A DNA stretch of 64,000 nt, from the NCBI RefSeq assembly GCF_008728515.1, contig NC_044977.1:169307139-169371138 (forward strand). The letters run 5' to 3'. This document shows positions 61,700 to 64,000 of the stretch, one piece after another. The notes under the pieces are model-generated. The model did no database searches, was not told the origin of the DNA, and saw only the letters and a program-made list of their open reading frames with translations. Within the stretch, counting starts at the first letter, position 1. Each line of letters starts with the position of its first letter. Source of the stretch: Papio anubis. Taxonomy: Eukaryota; Chordata; Mammalia; Primates; Cercopithecidae. The position numbers and the translations under genes were made by a program.

Positions 61700-62000
61700 A
61701 TTTTTTTTTTAAATTTTTTGAGACGGAGTCTCGCACTGTCGCCTAGGCTGGAGTGCAGTAGCACGATCTCAGCTCACTGCAACCTCTGCCTCCTTGGTTC
61801 AAGCAATTCTCCTGCCTCAGCCTCCTCAGTAGCTGGGATTACAGGCACGTGCTGCCAAGTCCAGCTGATTTTTGTATTTTTAGTAGAGACAGGGTTTCAC
61901 CGTGTTGCCCAGTCTGGTCTTGAACTGCTGATCTCAGGTGATCCACCCACCTCGGTCTCCCAAAATGCTAGGATTACAGGCTGAGCCACCACACTTGACC
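61700..62000 (-). mobile_element. AluS-like element
   Basis: T-tail, 'gagacggagtctcgcactgt', 'gtagagacagggtttcaccg' and 'gagccaccacacttgacc'. Confidence 0.93.
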
Positions 62001-63639
62001 ACCAGATTTTCTTAAACCATATTATTTATATCCCCGCAGTAGAAAGAACACATCAAAGCTGCAGCATTGCCTTGTCATTCATTATGGAGTGTATTTTACT
62101 TTCATATCTAAATTGATTAATCAGCTTGTAAAGAGACTAGTAAGATTCCAATAATGGCTACTGTTTTCTAAATTTTATCTTTTAATAAAGAATATGTAAG
62201 AAGCATTTATTGAATGCTTAGCATGTGAAAGGTACTGAAATAGGTTCTTTGGGGGCATGCAGAGATGACATGTTCCTTATCTGTGGTTTAAGGTTTAAAT
62301 ATAAAAGTAAATAAAGCTAGGAGAAAACAGATTTGGAGGCTGACTTCTAGAAGTGTTAGGAGAAATTATAAAGAAAATAATCGGTTTGAGTAGATAAAAT
62401 TACAAACTGAAATGCTTTCAAAAAGTATGTGTTTGGTGAAGAGGGAGGAAAAGATACTCCACTAAAAGCAAATAACAAACTGGAAAAATGTATTCACGGT
62501 GAGACAGGCAGAGGATGACAAGCCAGTGAAAATACCTGTGATGACTGTGATAGTTAAATGGGCATAGTATACAAACCGTTCACAAAGGAGGAAATATGGT
62601 TAGTAAACAGGCATGTGCGATATGTTCAGGCTTGTTAGTAATCTAGGAAATAAGACTTAAAACAAGGAATTGTACATAGTGCTGCTGAAACCACTACCAT
62701 TTCTAGTGGACTGTGAAAGGTATAATTCTAAATTGAAAGAACATTGGCGCTATGCTTCAGTAGCAACAAAAATGTTAGTTCATAATCTTTAATTCACTAA
62801 TTTCATATAAGGGGCTTTTATGGAAAATGATAAAAAATATGGACTTATTACCTGTAACAATGAAAATACGGAAGTGAACAATATTATGTGAAGAGAAATA
62901 GCTGAGTAAATTAGAGTTAGTCCATTCATTGGATGGTTATATATCCAATAAAAATAAATGGGCAAGGAATATAGTAATATGAAAAGATGCATATAAAAAG
63001 GACTAGATTATATGTAAATTGTGATTATAAGTTTATAAAGTATTAATATGAAAAAATCCCCAGAAAAGAAGATAATTTATAATCCTTGTGCTACAGTAAT
63101 GAAGTTACAGGTGATCTCTCTTCTGACCTCTCTCAAATAGGGTATATTAATTTTTAAATTTGTGATTTTAAGAAAATTTAGTTCTAGCTCTCAAGGAACT
63201 ACCAGTCTAGTAGGATAGAGCTACAATAAAAAGAAATGTGCTATTGACATGAAAGAGACATAACCACATGTTCTGAGAATACCCTCAAATATAGTTTTGT
63301 ATTTTATGGAGTGCTTATAAAGTCTCCAGGCTTGTATAGATGGTGGTGGGAATGAATTAAGATGAATAACTGGGTCCTTGCTCCAAGAGACCTCTGCTTT
63401 AGTTGAAGAGATTCATTTTTGCATCTAATTAGACCCTGATACCAATCACACTTTATTAAATATGCCAACTGATGCTTACATGAGGAATGACTTGAAAACA
63501 TGGGGAAGAGGTAATTTTGACCAAGGGATGCTGGGTTAATCCTGGGTTTAGGGAACATCTGGTTGCCCAGTTTCTGGAAGTGTACATAGGTATTTGTGGG
63601 GCAGTAATAGGAGAGTCCAGTAGCCAGTGTTTAAGAAGC
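62001..63639 (+). other. Intron 3 segment, weak L2 traces
   Basis: 62190-62290 and 63185-63215 carry phrases like old L2 ('ctctcaaggaactaccagtc'); otherwise nothing. Confidence 0.45.
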
Positions 63640-64000
63640 TGGTCCAGGCTAGTTTGTGCAACTCCTTAGGAATACAGAGATGAGAAAGCCTGTGTTCTCA
63701 AGGGACATGTTGACCAGTGTGGGAGCTAATAATTAACTAAAAATCCAGTATATTGGCTTAAATTTGTATGTTAAGGTATATCTCTGGCTTCATTGAAATT
63801 CCTATTTACAAAATTCTCATTCAGGATATTGCGTTGTTCTGATGGAAATTATAGGATACTGTGGGATTATCTGGAAAGGGATTGGGGGTGTTTGATCCTG
63901 GCTGGAGAGGAGTAGCCAAGAAGGAATTGCTGTGGGAGGCCACAGTGAGCTGGGTTTTGAAAGGTGGAAATTAGAAGAGAGAATGGATGTGAGGGGAAGA
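63640..64000 (-). mobile_element. L2-like fragment running off the window
   Basis: 'aggaatacagagatgagaaa', 'tctcaagggacatgttgacc' and 'tgagctgggttttgaaaggt' resemble reverse L2 text; highly decayed. Confidence 0.5.

Noticed and set aside
26751..64000. Further UBE2E2 exons (next expected to encode the AGPKGDNIYEW part)
   Set aside because: I looked for sequence encoding this motif and the later catalytic segment and found none, so they lie beyond the window.

Overview
This is vertebrate, and specifically primate, nuclear DNA: about 30 full or partial Alu elements, L1/L2/MIR/CR1 LINE and SINE fossils, MaLR and other LTRs, and one spliced gene read from a CpG island. At least three young Alu copies (3503, 20834 and 38249) carry the variants 'tcaagcctgtaatcc', 'gcgaggtggcgggcg' and 'gagatccggccactgca'. 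From memory these mark Old World monkey AluY lineages (AluYR type) rather than human AluY, so I infer a cercopithecid monkey such as a macaque, baboon or guenon.

The only protein-coding gene I can support is the 5' end of UBE2E2 (ubiquitin-conjugating enzyme E2 E2), on the + strand. It has a CpG-island promoter and a non-coding exon 1 ending at 12299. Exon 2 (17763-17946) holds the ATG at 17771 and encodes residues 1-58 plus two bases of codon 59. Exon 3 is 51 bp (26700-26750) and encodes the first helix of the UBC fold. The rest of the gene, with the catalytic core and active-site cysteine, lies beyond base 64000, so everything from 26751 onward is intron 3.

Layout: 1-11.6 kb is upstream intergenic sequence. 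It is packed with old elements: MaLR LTRs, a CR1/L3 LINE piece, a reverse-oriented solo LTR, four Alus, a DNA-transposon fossil with long inverted ends, two MIRs and L2. 11.7-12.7 kb is the CpG island and exon 1. 12.7-17.7 kb is intron 1, mostly repeat-free but starting with a strong polypyrimidine tract. 17.9-26.7 kb is intron 2, with one MIR split by two Alus and one old Alu. 26.75-30.75 kb is almost repeat-free intron 3. 30.75-35.2 kb is a nest of two reverse-oriented L1s, a THE1 LTR and Alus. 35.2-64 kb is intron 3 with scattered Alu, MIR, L2, L1, a Tigger-type MER2 element and an old long LTR.

There is no CRISPR array, operon or prokaryotic system. The strongest unusual signals are the transposon nests, the ~1.3 kb element with long inverted ends, the polypyrimidine/G-quadruplex tract after exon 1, and several repeat-free islands that may hold conserved enhancers. 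Most long open frames are chance frames in the CpG island or frames running through repeats.
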